Source: Flammeovirga agarivorans (GTDB lineage: Bacteria; Bacteroidota; Bacteroidia; Cytophagales; Flammeovirgaceae). From it: a stretch of 64,000 nt of DNA. Made by a program: the position numbers and the translations under genes. Below the pieces are notes generated by a model, which saw nothing but the letters and a program-made list of their open reading frames with translations, ran no database searches and was not told where the DNA came from. Within the stretch, counting starts at the first letter, position 1. Every line of letters begins with the position of its first letter. The stretch lies in contig NZ_JABAIL010000014.1 of assembly GCF_012641475.1 (NCBI RefSeq), positions 62,001 to 126,000 on the forward strand. The letters run 5' to 3'. Positions 44,201-51,806 of the stretch are shown piece by piece.

Positions 44201-45953
44201 CAAAATTCGTATAAGAATATTCAAAAGACTCAGAGGCAATGTCTATTTTTTGATAATGGTTTACATTCTTATTTTCATCTTCCAATCCGAATACTTCTAC
44301 ATACTGATTACAGCCTAAAGGATTCAGAATACTTAATCGTGTTTTCGAACATTCAATTTGTGTATTTTCTATTAACCTTCCACAAACCTTAATACTATCC
44401 ATTTTGATTATTTTCTCAGAGAAACTGAGATGTAAAGTATCATTATGAGTCCATACTTTTTTTAATGAGGGTAAGGTGAGATCAAAAAGCATTTTGAGAC
44501 TTCTTTTCTTCATCAGATTCCCTGCCTTATCTTTAATATTTTGAACTACTAAAGTGTATTCATACAAATCTTTAAAATAGCTAGTAGGATAAATGAGATG
44601 AATAGTTTTAAGATCAATCATTACCACTTCTAATGGTTGTTCTTCTTGAATACTGTAATTAAATCGGTGCAATAGTGAGTACTCTTCTATTTCTTCAGAG
44701 AAAATCACTTCTAGACTTGAGTCAGATAAAAAACCAAATGAAGTAACCTTGGGTAATTGAGTATCATATTCAAAATACATTTCTAGTGAATCAACAGAAT
44801 TTCCTAAAGTATCTACATTATTATACAGTGTAAGATGCAATTCTTCATTTTCTGGAAATACATCATTTATGTATATGGTATCCGAAATGATAAAGTCTTG
44901 TGTAGAAGAAAAATTTTCAAATAAAGACTGTTCCTCATCTTTTATTGATACTAATTCATACTTTGAAGGCTCTGATAAAGTAAAAGATACAGAAAACGGA
45001 CTTTCTATTTTTACACTTTCTAAGTGAGGAGGAACTTCATCTTTGTGTGTATAGGTCATTCTATCATAAAGAAGGTAATTTCCTTCAGTATCACAGAGGT
45101 TTTCCACTTCAATCAGATACTTCTCATTATAAGTTAGACCAGAAGGCAACTGAACGGTAATTATATGTTCAGCATGATGATTAACTTCTAATTCTTCGCT
45201 ATTAAAGAAGATAGAGGTTGGCTCTATACAATCTCGGACAACATCTTCATCAAAAAGTATATCCAGTTCATTTTGGCTCTTAGCTTGAAGTATTAAAATC
45301 GTTGGAGGAAAAGTGTCTTTTACTTTTTCATGCCGAACAAGCGATGATTTCTTGTACGAGAAATGTTTGCCTCTAGCAGAAGATGTAAATAAAGAACTAA
45401 AACCAGTTCGATGAGGGCCTTCAGTTACAGAAAGCGAAAACTGAAGAACATCTGTCCCATTAATTTTTAAGAACCATTCATTACCATAAGACACTAATCT
45501 TACATCATTCCATAACTCACCATATTTCCATGGAAAATTTGTTGAAACAATACGTTCACCAAAATGTTCTACCCTTAAGTTACTACCAAGGTGGATACAT
45601 AGTTCATCTTCAATGATCCACCAATTGGTCAAATTTGTTTTCTGAAGTGATGAAGAGACTACAAAATTCTGTTGAACCTGAAGATTCCACACTAGTGTGT
45701 CTGGAGAATTATAAAGCCACTCTTCTTTATGAAAGAGTTGAACATCTCTTTGTCCAGTTCCGCCGTCAGTTTTAAGGCTTGCAATAGAATCTCCGATAAA
45801 TTGATAACCTCCTGTGGGAGTTTTTCCACTAGATTTTAGTTTTTGTTCTAATTGATCTGTAAAAAAAACTGAAAAATAATTAGTGGCTTGAGAGTAGGCC
45901 GTAAACGGCAGAAGCAACATTAAAAAGAGATAACTCTTTAATAATGTTTTCAT
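41244..45953 (-). CDS. Giant secreted protein with lamin-tail-like domains and CHU_C-type C-terminus
   Basis: 1,569 residues from the ATG at 45953 (MKTLLKSYLFLMLLLPFTAYSQ signal peptide); an ATG at 45965 adds four. The N-terminal thousand residues contain repeated beta-sandwich-like units with the pattern DxTPPTLLSAEV...YY/FSE, as in SbsA-Ig modules. Three lamin-tail-like domains start near residues 771 (IVFNEFMIDPFPS), 1033 (LLITELMIDHSPK) and 1291 (DLYLSEILFNPSP). The last hundred residues (from about 1474, LITPNGDGIDDFLEVQNTT...WDGSRDDGQ) are a gliding-motility/CHU_C type sorting domain, so export by the T9SS is expected. A cluster of TTATCAACA sites lies in its DNA. Confidence 0.85.
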   Translation of the reverse strand: MKTLLKSYLFLMLLLPFTAYSQATNYFSVFFTDQLEQKLKSSGKTPTGGYQFIGDSIASLKTDGGTGQRDVQLFHKEEWLYNSPDTLVWNLQVQQNFVVSSSLQKTNLTNWWIIEDELCIHLGSNLRVEHFGERIVSTNFPWKYGELWNDVRLVSYGNEWFLKINGTDVLQFSLSVTEGPHRTGFSSLFTSSARGKHFSYKKSSLVRHEKVKDTFPPTILILQAKSQNELDILFDEDVVRDCIEPTSIFFNSEELEVNHHAEHIITVQLPSGLTYNEKYLIEVENLCDTEGNYLLYDRMTYTHKDEVPPHLESVKIESPFSVSFTLSEPSKYELVSIKDEEQSLFENFSSTQDFIISDTIYINDVFPENEELHLTLYNNVDTLGNSVDSLEMYFEYDTQLPKVTSFGFLSDSSLEVIFSEEIEEYSLLHRFNYSIQEEQPLEVVMIDLKTIHLIYPTSYFKDLYEYTLVVQNIKDKAGNLMKKRSLKMLFDLTLPSLKKVWTHNDTLHLSFSEKIIKMDSIKVCGRLIENTQIECSKTRLSILNPLGCNQYVEVFGLEDENKNVNHYQKIDIASESFEYSYTNFDLIVEDSKVINPDKLYVYFNKILDKDSNIEFENRSIRHWVVDENSILIQFEENLIENDEYTLDIKGLKTCEGDFLSNGTIRFTLDQTPPTLLSAEVSSMNSLTLYYSESIEESRNEIKSRFLLKGNIVDKVEVVDQKIVIHFSNPLNYNETSLLEIAEGISDFNHNLSEAVAIAIQFPKAITEHDIVFNEFMIDPFPSIGGPEAEFIEIFNSSKDTLNLVGLRLKVNEDTIPLPNYYLPPSEFAVLIDVDDLRKFTFNNKRRIIEIDGLPTLTNSNFECQLIDYSHIVIDDFTFSDQLFPSSNDGGVTLERIDPLFNCDPLVNWNYSDNSAGHSLCEQNSIFGTLQDFEDPIIEKVKVINSYEMDVYFSEALLLESLKNTMDYSLSNVDNSVNKSYFVDNYRLKLIFEKELPSGMLIYLTVDNFVDCFNNLQNSYRKGFVIPKLITSQQLLITELMIDHSPKRQMPDSEYVEVHNQSKYYLSLDRCRMLVNGDTIHLPDNWIIPSEYQVLCPVDNLQEFEDLGISAIGVEGWRSLPNEEGDISIVNQKGEIIDRVKYHKSFYQSTRKNEGGWSLELIDINSLCKSEDNWSASIDDRGGTAGEQNSISQSLIDINAPTIAQAFSFRDSVIVQFTENIDWDISLNYSVEVNGRSINNNDIHILDQKSLGFQCLFLTDENEVVLEGIKDCFTNTEIISSTIHRLNEHPENDLYLSEILFNPSPLKNDFVEIHNTSAQYIDLKEYKLANLRDGEVHDFKRISTDHLVIPPFSYFVFTEDVDNFLNFYPSVDKELLFELKLPSFPNDEGGVAILNETDSLIDAFSYHERMHQHYLENVEDVSLERSSFDKKHDSSKYWVSATESSGFATPTERNSREGNGNDSFNDFGGLVINKTLITPNGDGIDDFLEVQNTTQDAVYILRLELFDMSGKLVKSIVNNYELSYGDQLKWDGSRDDGQRFYGQFILMLQSENQQGDIESFTKTISVATWF

Positions 45954-46003
45954 TAAGTTTAGCATTTGAAGAGAAATTTATGAATCGTTAAAATAAAAAA
46001 GTC

Positions 46004-46029
46004 TCAATAGTGACTTCTCTCACTATTGA
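46004..46029. promoter_or_regulatory. Inverted repeat upstream of the giant surface-protein gene
   Basis: Perfect TCAATAGTGA-N6-TCACTATTGA, 50-76 bp before the start codon. No -7 box is seen near it. It could be an operator or an mRNA hairpin. Confidence 0.45.
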
Positions 46030-46067
46030 TTAAAACTTTTGTCATAAGCAATTTGAAAAACTCAAAT

Positions 46068-46075
46068 TACTTTTG
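46068..46075 (+). promoter_or_regulatory. -7 element of the predicted short RNA
   Basis: TACTTTTG, an exact TAnnTTTG, four bases before the 46079-46099 arm. The nearest TTG is at 46053-46055, 12 bp upstream, which is closer than usual; TTTTG at 46037-46041 would be 26 bp away. Confidence 0.45.
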
Positions 46076-46078
46076 CAA

Positions 46079-46099
46079 TGGATAATTCTGATAAAAGCG
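46079..46099 (+). repeat. Arm 1 of a 21-bp perfect inverted repeat upstream of the crp-like gene
   Basis: Reads TGGATAATTCTGATAAAAGC followed by G. It is exactly the reverse complement of 46204-46224; the two arms are separated by 104 bp. Confidence 0.95.
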
Positions 46100-46140
46100 C
46101 ACAGTCGGGAGTGATTTTCGCTCTTGGCTGTGTTTTTTTT
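46080..46140 (+). ncRNA. Candidate 60-nt RNA antisense to the crp-like leader
   Basis: A -7 box at 46068-46075 predicts a start near 46080. A rho-independent terminator ends at 46140, and no reading frame of note lies between. The first 20 nt would be fully complementary to 46204-46224, the 5' leader of the crp-like gene. This is inference from sequence; no transcript data are available. Confidence 0.4.
46100..46140 (+). terminator. Strong terminator inside the crp-like leader
   Basis: 14-bp stem (46100-46113 and 46119-46132), 5-base loop, then T8. Four of its pairs are G-U on the plus strand and would be A-C mismatches on the minus strand, so it acts on a plus-strand RNA. No plus-strand coding gene lies before it. 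Confidence 0.8.
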
Positions 46141-46193
46141 GTCTAAAAAGTAACAAATGTCATTTTTTTTTGGAAAATTGTTAATACATGTAT

Positions 46194-46201
46194 TACTTTT
46201 A
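46194..46201 (+). promoter_or_regulatory. Probable -7 element for the crp-like gene
   Basis: TACTTTTA, one base off TAnnTTTG, with a TTG at 46178-46180, 13 bp upstream. The spacing and flanking ATTACTTTT resemble the element at 46068. It would start a transcript close to the second arm of the inverted repeat. Confidence 0.4.
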
Positions 46202-46203
46202 AA

Positions 46204-46224
46204 CGCTTTTATCAGAATTATCCA
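46204..46224 (+). repeat. Arm 2 of the 21-bp inverted repeat, just before the crp-like start
   Basis: CGCTTTTATCAGAATTATCC followed by A. It ends 15 bp before the start codon at 46240, next to where the ribosome would bind. Confidence 0.95.
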
Positions 46225-46239
46225 CTTACAATAAAAAAG

Positions 46240-46926
46240 ATGAAATTGGTACAACCCACCTGTGCACTTAAAGCTAAGGGAAGCCAATCTTTGTTTTCTT
46301 GTCTTACACCTGATCAACTAGAAAAAGTTCAGCAACATACTTGTCAGTTCTACAAAAAAGGGCAACCTATTTTCCAAGAAGAGTCAGTACCAACTGGAGT
46401 TTTTTGTATCAGTGATGGACTAGTCAAAGTAACTAAGTTAGGAAGCAACGGTAAAGAACAAATTTTACGCATTGCTAAACCTGGCGATTTTGTTGGCTAC
46501 AAATCCTTAATTAAGGGCAATCGATATCGTGCATCTGCGATAGCGATAGAAGATTCATCAATTTGTCTTATTCCTAAAGCGATTTTTATGGAGTTACTCC
46601 ATGAGAATGTTGCTTTCTACCAGCAAATCGTTCATTTACTGTGTGATGAGATAGACAATGCTGAATCAAAACTTACTGATATCGCTTACAAACCTGTAAG
46701 AGGTAGAATTGCAGAAGCTTTGCTTCTATTAGACAAAGCTTTTGAGGACAAAGAACAAATAACCCTAACTAGAGAGGATCTTGCAGGCCTTGTAGGTACT
46801 GTGAAAGAAACCGCAATCAGAATTATTTCAGAGTTCAAACATGAGAAACTGATTGAAATCAACAAAAGAAGTATCAAAATAATTAATCCTGATGGCTTAG
46901 TAAAAATCAGTCATCTCTACGATTAA
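46240..46926 (+). CDS. Crp/Fnr family transcriptional regulator
   Basis: 228 residues. The N-terminal cyclic-nucleotide-binding-like barrel (about 20-135) has IFQEESVPTGVFCISDGLVKVTKL and DFVGYKSLIKGNRYRASAIAIEDSSICLI; the critical RxS/T phosphate-cassette arginine is not clearly seen, so the ligand may not be cAMP. Several N-terminal cysteines (CALKAKG, FSCLTP, HTCQFY) are present but not in an obvious Fnr Fe-S spacing. The C-terminal winged helix (from about 150) ends TREDLAGLVGTVKETAIRIISEFKHEKLIEI. Its 5' leader is part of the 21-bp inverted repeat described at 46079-46224. Confidence 0.9.
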   Translation: MKLVQPTCALKAKGSQSLFSCLTPDQLEKVQQHTCQFYKKGQPIFQEESVPTGVFCISDGLVKVTKLGSNGKEQILRIAKPGDFVGYKSLIKGNRYRASAIAIEDSSICLIPKAIFMELLHENVAFYQQIVHLLCDEIDNAESKLTDIAYKPVRGRIAEALLLLDKAFEDKEQITLTREDLAGLVGTVKETAIRIISEFKHEKLIEINKRSIKIINPDGLVKISHLYD

Positions 46927-46955
46927 TTAAGTCCTTCTTTTCAAGAAATAGGTAT

Positions 46956-46993
46956 AAATAGCCATTAACCTCACACGTTATGGCTATTTTTTT
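46956..46993 (+). terminator. Terminator of the crp-like gene
   Basis: Stem AAATAGCCAT/ATGGCTATTT followed by T-rich sequence, 30 bases after the stop. Confidence 0.75.
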
Positions 46994-47071
46994 TATTCAA
47001 TTTTTTGCTCTATTTCTTATATAATTCACAATTTTTCGTCGGAAAAACATCTTTTTTCTCAAATTCCATTA

Positions 47072-47098
47072 TTGAATATTTGAAATTTAGTACTTTTG
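47072..47098 (+). promoter_or_regulatory. glyA promoter
   Basis: TTG at 47072-47074, 16 bp, then TACTTTTG at 47091-47098, an exact TAnnTTTG. Transcription would start about 60 bases before the glyA ATG. Confidence 0.55.
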
Positions 47099-47167
47099 CG
47101 ATGTCTATAAAGGTACAACCCCCTATTTTTTAGGAATTTCAACTAAAAAACAAACCCTATTGCAACC

Positions 47168-48442
47168 ATGAAGAAGGATGATATCATCTTCGATCTAATA
47201 GATCGCGAAAAAGAAAGACAAATTTCAGGCATCGAGCTTATTGCCTCAGAAAACTTTGCTTCAGAGCAAGTGAGAGCAGCTATGGGCAGTGTATTAACAA
47301 ACAAATACGCTGAAGGCTTGCCTGGCAAACGTTATTACGGTGGTTGTGAAGTAGTTGATGAGGTAGAAAACCTTGCTATCGACCGTCTAAAAGAACTATT
47401 TGGTGCGGCTTGGGCCAATGTTCAACCTCACTCTGGTGCACAAGCAAATGCAGCTGTTATGCTTGCTGTATTAAAGCCAGGTGATAAAATTTTAGGTTTT
47501 GACTTATCTCATGGTGGTCACCTAACACACGGTTCTCCTGTAAACTTCTCAGGAAAACTTTACAAGCCAACGTTCTATGGTGTAGAAAAAGAAACAGGAT
47601 TAATCGACTTCGATAAAGTTGTTGAAACTGCTCGTAAAGAAAAGCCTCAATTAATTATTGCTGGTGCTTCTGCTTACTCTCGTGAGTGGGATTATAAAAA
47701 ATTACGTGCCGTGGCAGACGAAATTGGAGCATTATTACTTGCTGATATTTCACACCCATCAGGTTTAATCGCTAAAGGTAAACTTGATGATCCTATCAAA
47801 CACTGTCATATCGTAACTACTACAACTCACAAGACACTTCGTGGTCCAAGAGGTGGTGTTATCATGATGGGTGAGGATTTCGAAAACCCTTGGGGATTAA
47901 AAACTCCAAAAGGTAAAACACGTATGATGTCTTCTTTATTAGACTCTGGTGTATTCCCTGGTACTCAAGGTGGTCCTCTTGAGCATGTTATCGCAGCTAA
48001 AGCAATTGCTTTTGGTGAAGCTTTAACTCCTGAGTATGATGCATATGTAACTCAAGTTCAAAAGAACGCACAAGAAATGGCTAAGCACTTCCTAGCAAAA
48101 GGATATGAAATCATTTCTGGTGGTACTGATAACCATATGATGTTGATCGACTTACGTTCGAAAAACTTAACTGGTAAGATTGCTGAGAACACTTTAATCA
48201 AAGCGGATATCACAATCAATAAAAACATGGTTCCATTTGATGACAAATCACCATTTGTTACTTCTGGTATGCGTGTTGGTACTGCTGCCGTTACTACTCG
48301 TGGCTTAAAAGAAGCTGATATGGGTAAAATCGTTGACTTCATCGATCGTGTATTGATGAATCATGAAAATGATGCTGAAATTGAGAAAGTGAAAACTGAG
48401 ATCAATGAGTGGATGCGTCAATTCCCATTATTTCAGTGGTAA
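47168..48442 (+). CDS. glyA: Serine hydroxymethyltransferase
   Basis: 424 residues, the family length. The PLP-binding lysine is Lys222 in [15 protein letters not shown], with earlier SENFAS and GGHLTHGS motifs. The enzyme converts serine and tetrahydrofolate to glycine and methylene-THF and supplies one-carbon units. It follows the crp-like gene but has its own promoter and terminator. Intact, with normal motifs throughout. Confidence 0.95.
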   Translation: MKKDDIIFDLIDREKERQISGIELIASENFASEQVRAAMGSVLTNKYAEGLPGKRYYGGCEVVDEVENLAIDRLKELFGAAWANVQPHSGAQANAAVMLAVLKPGDKILGFDLSHGGHLTHGSPVNFSGKLYKPTFYGVEKETGLIDFDKVVETARKEKPQLIIAGASAYSREWDYKKLRAVADEIGALLLADISHPSGLIAKGKLDDPIKHCHIVTTTTHKTLRGPRGGVIMMGEDFENPWGLKTPKGKTRMMSSLLDSGVFPGTQGGPLEHVIAAKAIAFGEALTPEYDAYVTQVQKNAQEMAKHFLAKGYEIISGGTDNHMMLIDLRSKNLTGKIAENTLIKADITINKNMVPFDDKSPFVTSGMRVGTAAVTTRGLKEADMGKIVDFIDRVLMNHENDAEIEKVKTEINEWMRQFPLFQW

Positions 48443-48482
48443 TTAAACATATTATAAGTATTTGATTTTCAAATGCTGACTA

Positions 48483-48518
48483 AAAGCTAAGTTCTTCATT
48501 GGACTTAGCTTTTTTTAT
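48483..48518 (+). terminator. Terminator of glyA
   Basis: Perfect stem AAAGCTAAGT/ACTTAGCTTT (48483-48492 and 48503-48512), then TTTTAT. Confidence 0.75.
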
Positions 48519-48653
48519 ATCAAATCACTAGCATTCAACTCATTGAATAAGTTTTTCATCGTTTTTAACATAATAAATGTAACGCTAGCAAACAATTTAC
48601 CGACGAATAATAGATTTTAACGTATTTTATAATATATCAAATTATACTACTCA

Positions 48654-49493
48654 ATGAAAAATCTATCAATCATCATCTTATCAATCTTCACTATCACTTT
48701 CTTTAGCTGTGGAAATAATGACAACAATGAAACTCCCAATAATGGGCCTTCAATCTCAATAGATAATCAAAGTGATATACTAGAGGTTTATCCATTACAA
48801 CCCATACAGCTAGATGTTTTAGCAAAAACAAATAACGGTCGTCCGATTAGCGACATCCAAACAAATGCTGATGGCAATTGTATTCAACAACAAGACACAA
48901 CTCTAAATGCAAATGAAGGCTATCTAAATTATAATCAGCCTGCTCCTTATTCTAAAGGAGATTATACAATAACATTTACTGCTTATACAGATGATGGGAA
49001 AACTTCAAATATTAGTCAAAAAATAAAAGTAATAGAGGCTCCATTTATTATTGATATTGACGATAGTAATGTCCCTACTTCAGCTGCTGAAAATTCGACT
49101 TTTACACTAACAGGTACTATAAAATCAGTTTTACCTTTCAATGGAACAAGTACCTCTATTAATGTTTCTGGTCAAACAGGTATTCAATTTAGTACAAGTG
49201 TTCTTGAAGGAGCTTTTGATGCAGTAGTAGATAATAACACATCAGCTTTACCACATTCAAATAGAATTGGTTTCGAAGTTACGGATCATTCATTGGAACA
49301 AGATAGCAACGGTTATTACACTTACAACTTCAGTACAACTTATACTGTTAGTACACCAGGAGATAATTCTGAGCTACCTCAAGACAAGTTTACAATCAAT
49401 ATTATCTATAATTTCTTTGACTCTACAATAGGTTGTACAAGTGATAGTGAACCTATGTTTGGAACATGGTCAAAAACAGTCAATATACAATAG
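48654..49493 (+). CDS. Exported lipoprotein of unknown function, beta-sandwich type
   Basis: 279 residues. The lipoprotein signal ends in FFSC (Cys19), followed by a polar linker rich in Asn and Asp. The body shows two beta-sandwich units, e.g. QPIQLDVLAKTNNGRPISDIQTN and DYTITFTAYTDDGKTSNISQKIKVIE, like bacterial Ig or PKD domains, and a longer C-terminal domain with a single late cysteine (STIGCTSDSEP). I do not recognise a named family. Monocistronic. Confidence 0.7.
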   Translation: MKNLSIIILSIFTITFFSCGNNDNNETPNNGPSISIDNQSDILEVYPLQPIQLDVLAKTNNGRPISDIQTNADGNCIQQQDTTLNANEGYLNYNQPAPYSKGDYTITFTAYTDDGKTSNISQKIKVIEAPFIIDIDDSNVPTSAAENSTFTLTGTIKSVLPFNGTSTSINVSGQTGIQFSTSVLEGAFDAVVDNNTSALPHSNRIGFEVTDHSLEQDSNGYYTYNFSTTYTVSTPGDNSELPQDKFTINIIYNFFDSTIGCTSDSEPMFGTWSKTVNIQ

Positions 49494-49525
49494 ATTAACA
49501 GAGAGTTTACCAAATATTTATTTAT

Positions 49526-49560
49526 AAGGTGTTCATATACAGATAGGAACACCTTATTTT
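49526..49560 (+). terminator. Terminator of the 48654 gene
   Basis: Perfect stem AAGGTGTTC/GAACACCTT (49526-49534 and 49547-49555), then ATTTTTAT. Confidence 0.7.
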
Positions 49561-49606
49561 TATGATGTAATTATGAATTATTTAGACATTTATAAGTGCT
49601 AAATTG

Positions 49607-49637
49607 TTGGTAATCAAAAAATAAAGTAATACCTTTG
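49607..49637 (+). promoter_or_regulatory. rplM-rpsI promoter
   Basis: TTG at 49607-49609, 20 bp, then TACCTTTG at 49630-49637, an exact TAnnTTTG, a textbook Bacteroidota promoter. The transcript leader is about 105 bases and GC-richer than its surroundings, perhaps holding an r-protein leader. Confidence 0.7.
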
Positions 49638-49750
49638 CCCGTCGCAAACGTTTACCCGTTTTGCGTGTTCAGGTCGAAGTATTTGCAACTATCTGTATCT
49701 CAGTAGTGTAAATGCTTCAAGTTTTAATTTTTATTAAACGAAGAATCACA

Positions 49751-50194
49751 GTGGATACACTCAGTTACAAAACTGTTTCAGTGAACAAAGCTACAGCTCA
49801 AAAAGAGTGGGTTTTAATCGATGCTGAAGGTAAGACATTGGGTCGTTTAGCAACTGAAATTGCTATGTACATACGTGGCAAGAAGAAGCCAAGCTTTACA
49901 CCAAATGTTGACTGTGGTGATAACGTTGTAGTTATCAACGCAGAGAAAGTTAAGCTTTCTGGTAAGAAAGAGGATGAGAAGGTTTACCTTCGTTACTCTG
50001 GATACCCAGGTGGTTTAAAATCGAGAACTGCTTCAGAAATGAGAGCAAAGTTCCCTACAAGATTAGTAGAGAACGCAGTAAAAGGCATGTTGCCAAAAGG
50101 GCGTTTAGGTCGTGACTTATACCGTAACTTGTATGTTTATGCAGGTACAGAGCACAAGCACGAAGCTCAACAACCAAAGAAAATTGAACTTTAA
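49751..50194 (+). CDS. rplM: Ribosomal protein L13
   Basis: 147 residues from the GTG at 49751 ([20 protein letters not shown]), which matches the normal L13 start; an upstream ATG at 49712 would add 13 residues not usual in the family. The conserved core [23 protein letters not shown] and the C-terminal [19 protein letters not shown] are intact. It is the first gene of a two-gene operon with rpsI, whose start is 12 bp after its stop. Confidence 0.93.
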   Translation: MDTLSYKTVSVNKATAQKEWVLIDAEGKTLGRLATEIAMYIRGKKKPSFTPNVDCGDNVVVINAEKVKLSGKKEDEKVYLRYSGYPGGLKSRTASEMRAKFPTRLVENAVKGMLPKGRLGRDLYRNLYVYAGTEHKHEAQQPKKIEL

Positions 50195-50206
50195 TAAGAT
50201 TAAGTG

Positions 50207-50593
50207 ATGGAAGTAATTAACACTTCAGGCAGAAGAAAGACTTCTGTAGCAAGAATTTACCTGAGTCAAGGTGAAGGAAAAATTACTGTCAACAAACGTG
50301 AGTTTGGTGATTATTTCCCATCTGAGGTTTTGCAAATCAAAGTGCAACAACCATTAGAATTGACTAATGAGTCTGGCAAGTACGATATCAACGTAAATGT
50401 GCAAGGTGGTGGTATTAACGGACAAGCTGAAGCTGTACGTTTAGCAATCTCTAAAGCTCTTTGCGAAATCAACGCAGAACACAGATTGACATTGAAACCA
50501 GAAGGTTTCTTAACTCGTGATCCTCGTATGGTGGAAAGAAAGAAGCCAGGTCGCAGAAAAGCGAGAAGAAGATTCCAATTCTCGAAACGTTAA
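50207..50593 (+). CDS. rpsI: Ribosomal protein S9
   Basis: 128 residues from the ATG at 50207 (MEVINTSGRRKTSVARI); the GTG at 50204 just before it is less likely. The C-terminal tail RDPRMVERKKPGRRKARRRFQFSKR, which reaches the P-site tRNA, is complete. Co-transcribed with rplM. Confidence 0.95.
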   Translation: MEVINTSGRRKTSVARIYLSQGEGKITVNKREFGDYFPSEVLQIKVQQPLELTNESGKYDINVNVQGGGINGQAEAVRLAISKALCEINAEHRLTLKPEGFLTRDPRMVERKKPGRRKARRRFQFSKR

Positions 50594-50613
50594 TCAAGTA
50601 TTTTGCAGTTTTG

Positions 50614-50651
50614 CCGGTATACGATGGTCTTGTTTCAAGACTATCTGCCGC
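50614..50651 (+). promoter_or_regulatory. Stem-loop in the rpsB leader
   Basis: GATGGTCTTG-TTT-CAAGACTATC (50623-50645), a 10-bp stem whose single G-U pair fits the plus strand, with an outer CGG/CCG pairing. It lies 52 bases before the rpsB start and could serve r-protein autoregulation; a known motif class is not assigned. Confidence 0.35.
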
Positions 50652-50696
50652 GCTGCTTAGAATACGTTTTGCAAAAAAAATCTACTTGTTAGAAGA

Positions 50697-51458
50697 ATGA
50701 AAAATTTAGAATACAAAGAACTGCTTGATGCAGGCGTTCACTTTGGTCACTTGACCAGAAAGTGGAACCCTAAAATGGCTCCTTACATTTTCATGGAGCG
50801 CAATGGTATCCACATCATTGACCTGAACAAAACAAAGACTGCTTTAGAGCAAGCACAAAATGCTTTAAAAAATATTGTAAAGTCTGGTCGTAAGGTGATG
50901 TTTGTTGCTACTAAAAAACAAGCAAAAGACATCGTTGCACAAGAAGCGGCAAGATTAAAAATGCCTTTCGTTACTGAGCGTTGGTTAGGTGGTATGCTTA
51001 CTAACTTCCAAACTGTACGTAAGTCATTGAAAAAAATGTCATCAATCGACAAATTAATGAAGTCGGATGAGTATAACTCTCTTGCAAAGCGTGAGCGTCT
51101 AATGATGCAACGTGAGCGTGAGAAGTTAGAAAGAGTATTAGGCGGTATCGCTGACCAAACTCGTCTTCCAGCAGCATTATTTATCGTTGATGTTAAGCGT
51201 GAATCTATCGCTGTAAAAGAAGCTCAAAAATTGGGTATTCCTGTATTTGCAATGGTTGATACTAACTCAAATCCTGAAGGAGTTGATTTCGTTATCCCTG
51301 CAAACGACGACGCATTCAAATCTGTAAGTGCTATCATGGGTGCTGTAGGTTCTGCGATCGAAGAAGGAATTGGCGAGCGTAAGAAAGAGCGTGACGAAGC
51401 TGCATCTGCTGCTGCTGAAGCAGAAAAGAAAGCGGCTGACGAAGCTTCTAATGAGTAA
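50697..51458 (+). CDS. rpsB: Ribosomal protein S2
   Basis: 253 residues. Conserved blocks LLDAGVHFGHLTRKWNPKMAPYIF, FVATKKQAKDIV, TERWLGGMLTNFQTVRKS, and FIVDVKRESIAVKEAQKLGIPVFAMVDTNSNP are intact. The C-terminus is a short Ala/Glu/Lys tail typical of Bacteroidota S2. It is followed by a 61-residue ORF and tsf in the same direction. Confidence 0.96.
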   Translation: MKNLEYKELLDAGVHFGHLTRKWNPKMAPYIFMERNGIHIIDLNKTKTALEQAQNALKNIVKSGRKVMFVATKKQAKDIVAQEAARLKMPFVTERWLGGMLTNFQTVRKSLKKMSSIDKLMKSDEYNSLAKRERLMMQREREKLERVLGGIADQTRLPAALFIVDVKRESIAVKEAQKLGIPVFAMVDTNSNPEGVDFVIPANDDAFKSVSAIMGAVGSAIEEGIGERKKERDEAASAAAEAEKKAADEASNE

Positions 51459-51494
51459 TTCTTATCTCGTTTTACCTTTAAATTTTGAATAACA

Positions 51495-51680
51495 ATGGAT
51501 ATTAAAGATATCAAAGAGCTTGAAGCTAAACTTCACGACTTAAAAGTGAAGCAAGGCGATATCTTCAAGCAGAAAAAAGCTGACCGTGATGCTGCAGCTC
51601 TTGAAGCTATCCGTAAGGAAGTAGCTGAGTTGAAAGCAAAAGTTAAAGAAGGCTTGGCGGTAAGAAAAGCTGCTAAATAA
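51495..51680 (+). CDS. 61-residue Lys/Ala/Glu-rich coiled-coil ORF between rpsB and tsf
   Basis: Short helix-rich protein: MDIKDIKELEAKLHDLKVKQ then a stretch rich in K, A, E, D with heptad-like spacing (LEAIRKEVAELKAKVKEGL). It uses codons such as CGT, GCT and AAA in the same way as its ribosomal neighbours and lies 36 bp after rpsB and 126 bp before tsf, all on the plus strand. I know no named family. It looks expressed, perhaps a small ribosome-associated or RNA-binding protein, but that is inference. Confidence 0.65.
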   Translation: MDIKDIKELEAKLHDLKVKQGDIFKQKKADRDAAALEAIRKEVAELKAKVKEGLAVRKAAK

Positions 51681-51707
51681 GTTTAGACTTATATTAGGGT
51701 TTTAAAC

Positions 51708-51773
51708 CGAACCCGCATCGTACCAAGTACCTTGCGGGTTCGTTCGTAATAAATTCAAGGTAGTAATACTACC
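51708..51773 (+). promoter_or_regulatory. Two stem-loops in the tsf leader
   Basis: CGAACCCGC/GCGGGTTCG (51708-51716 and 51734-51742, 17-base loop), and GGTAGTA-A-TACTACC (51759-51773) just before the tsf start at 51807. Neither is followed by a clear T run. They may be regulatory or transcript-processing structures. Confidence 0.35.
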
Positions 51774-51806
51774 AATTTTTAACCTATCTTTTAAATTCTT
51801 TTAGAG

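Noticed and set aside
46079-46224. MITE or other mobile element with 21-bp terminal repeats
   Set aside because: No target-site duplication is seen next to the arms (GCAA on one side, CTTA on the other), and the terminator and promoter-like boxes fit regulation better.
49712-49750. Extended L13 N-terminus from an upstream ATG
   Set aside because: The added residues [13 protein letters not shown] are not typical, and the GTG at 49751 gives the standard start.
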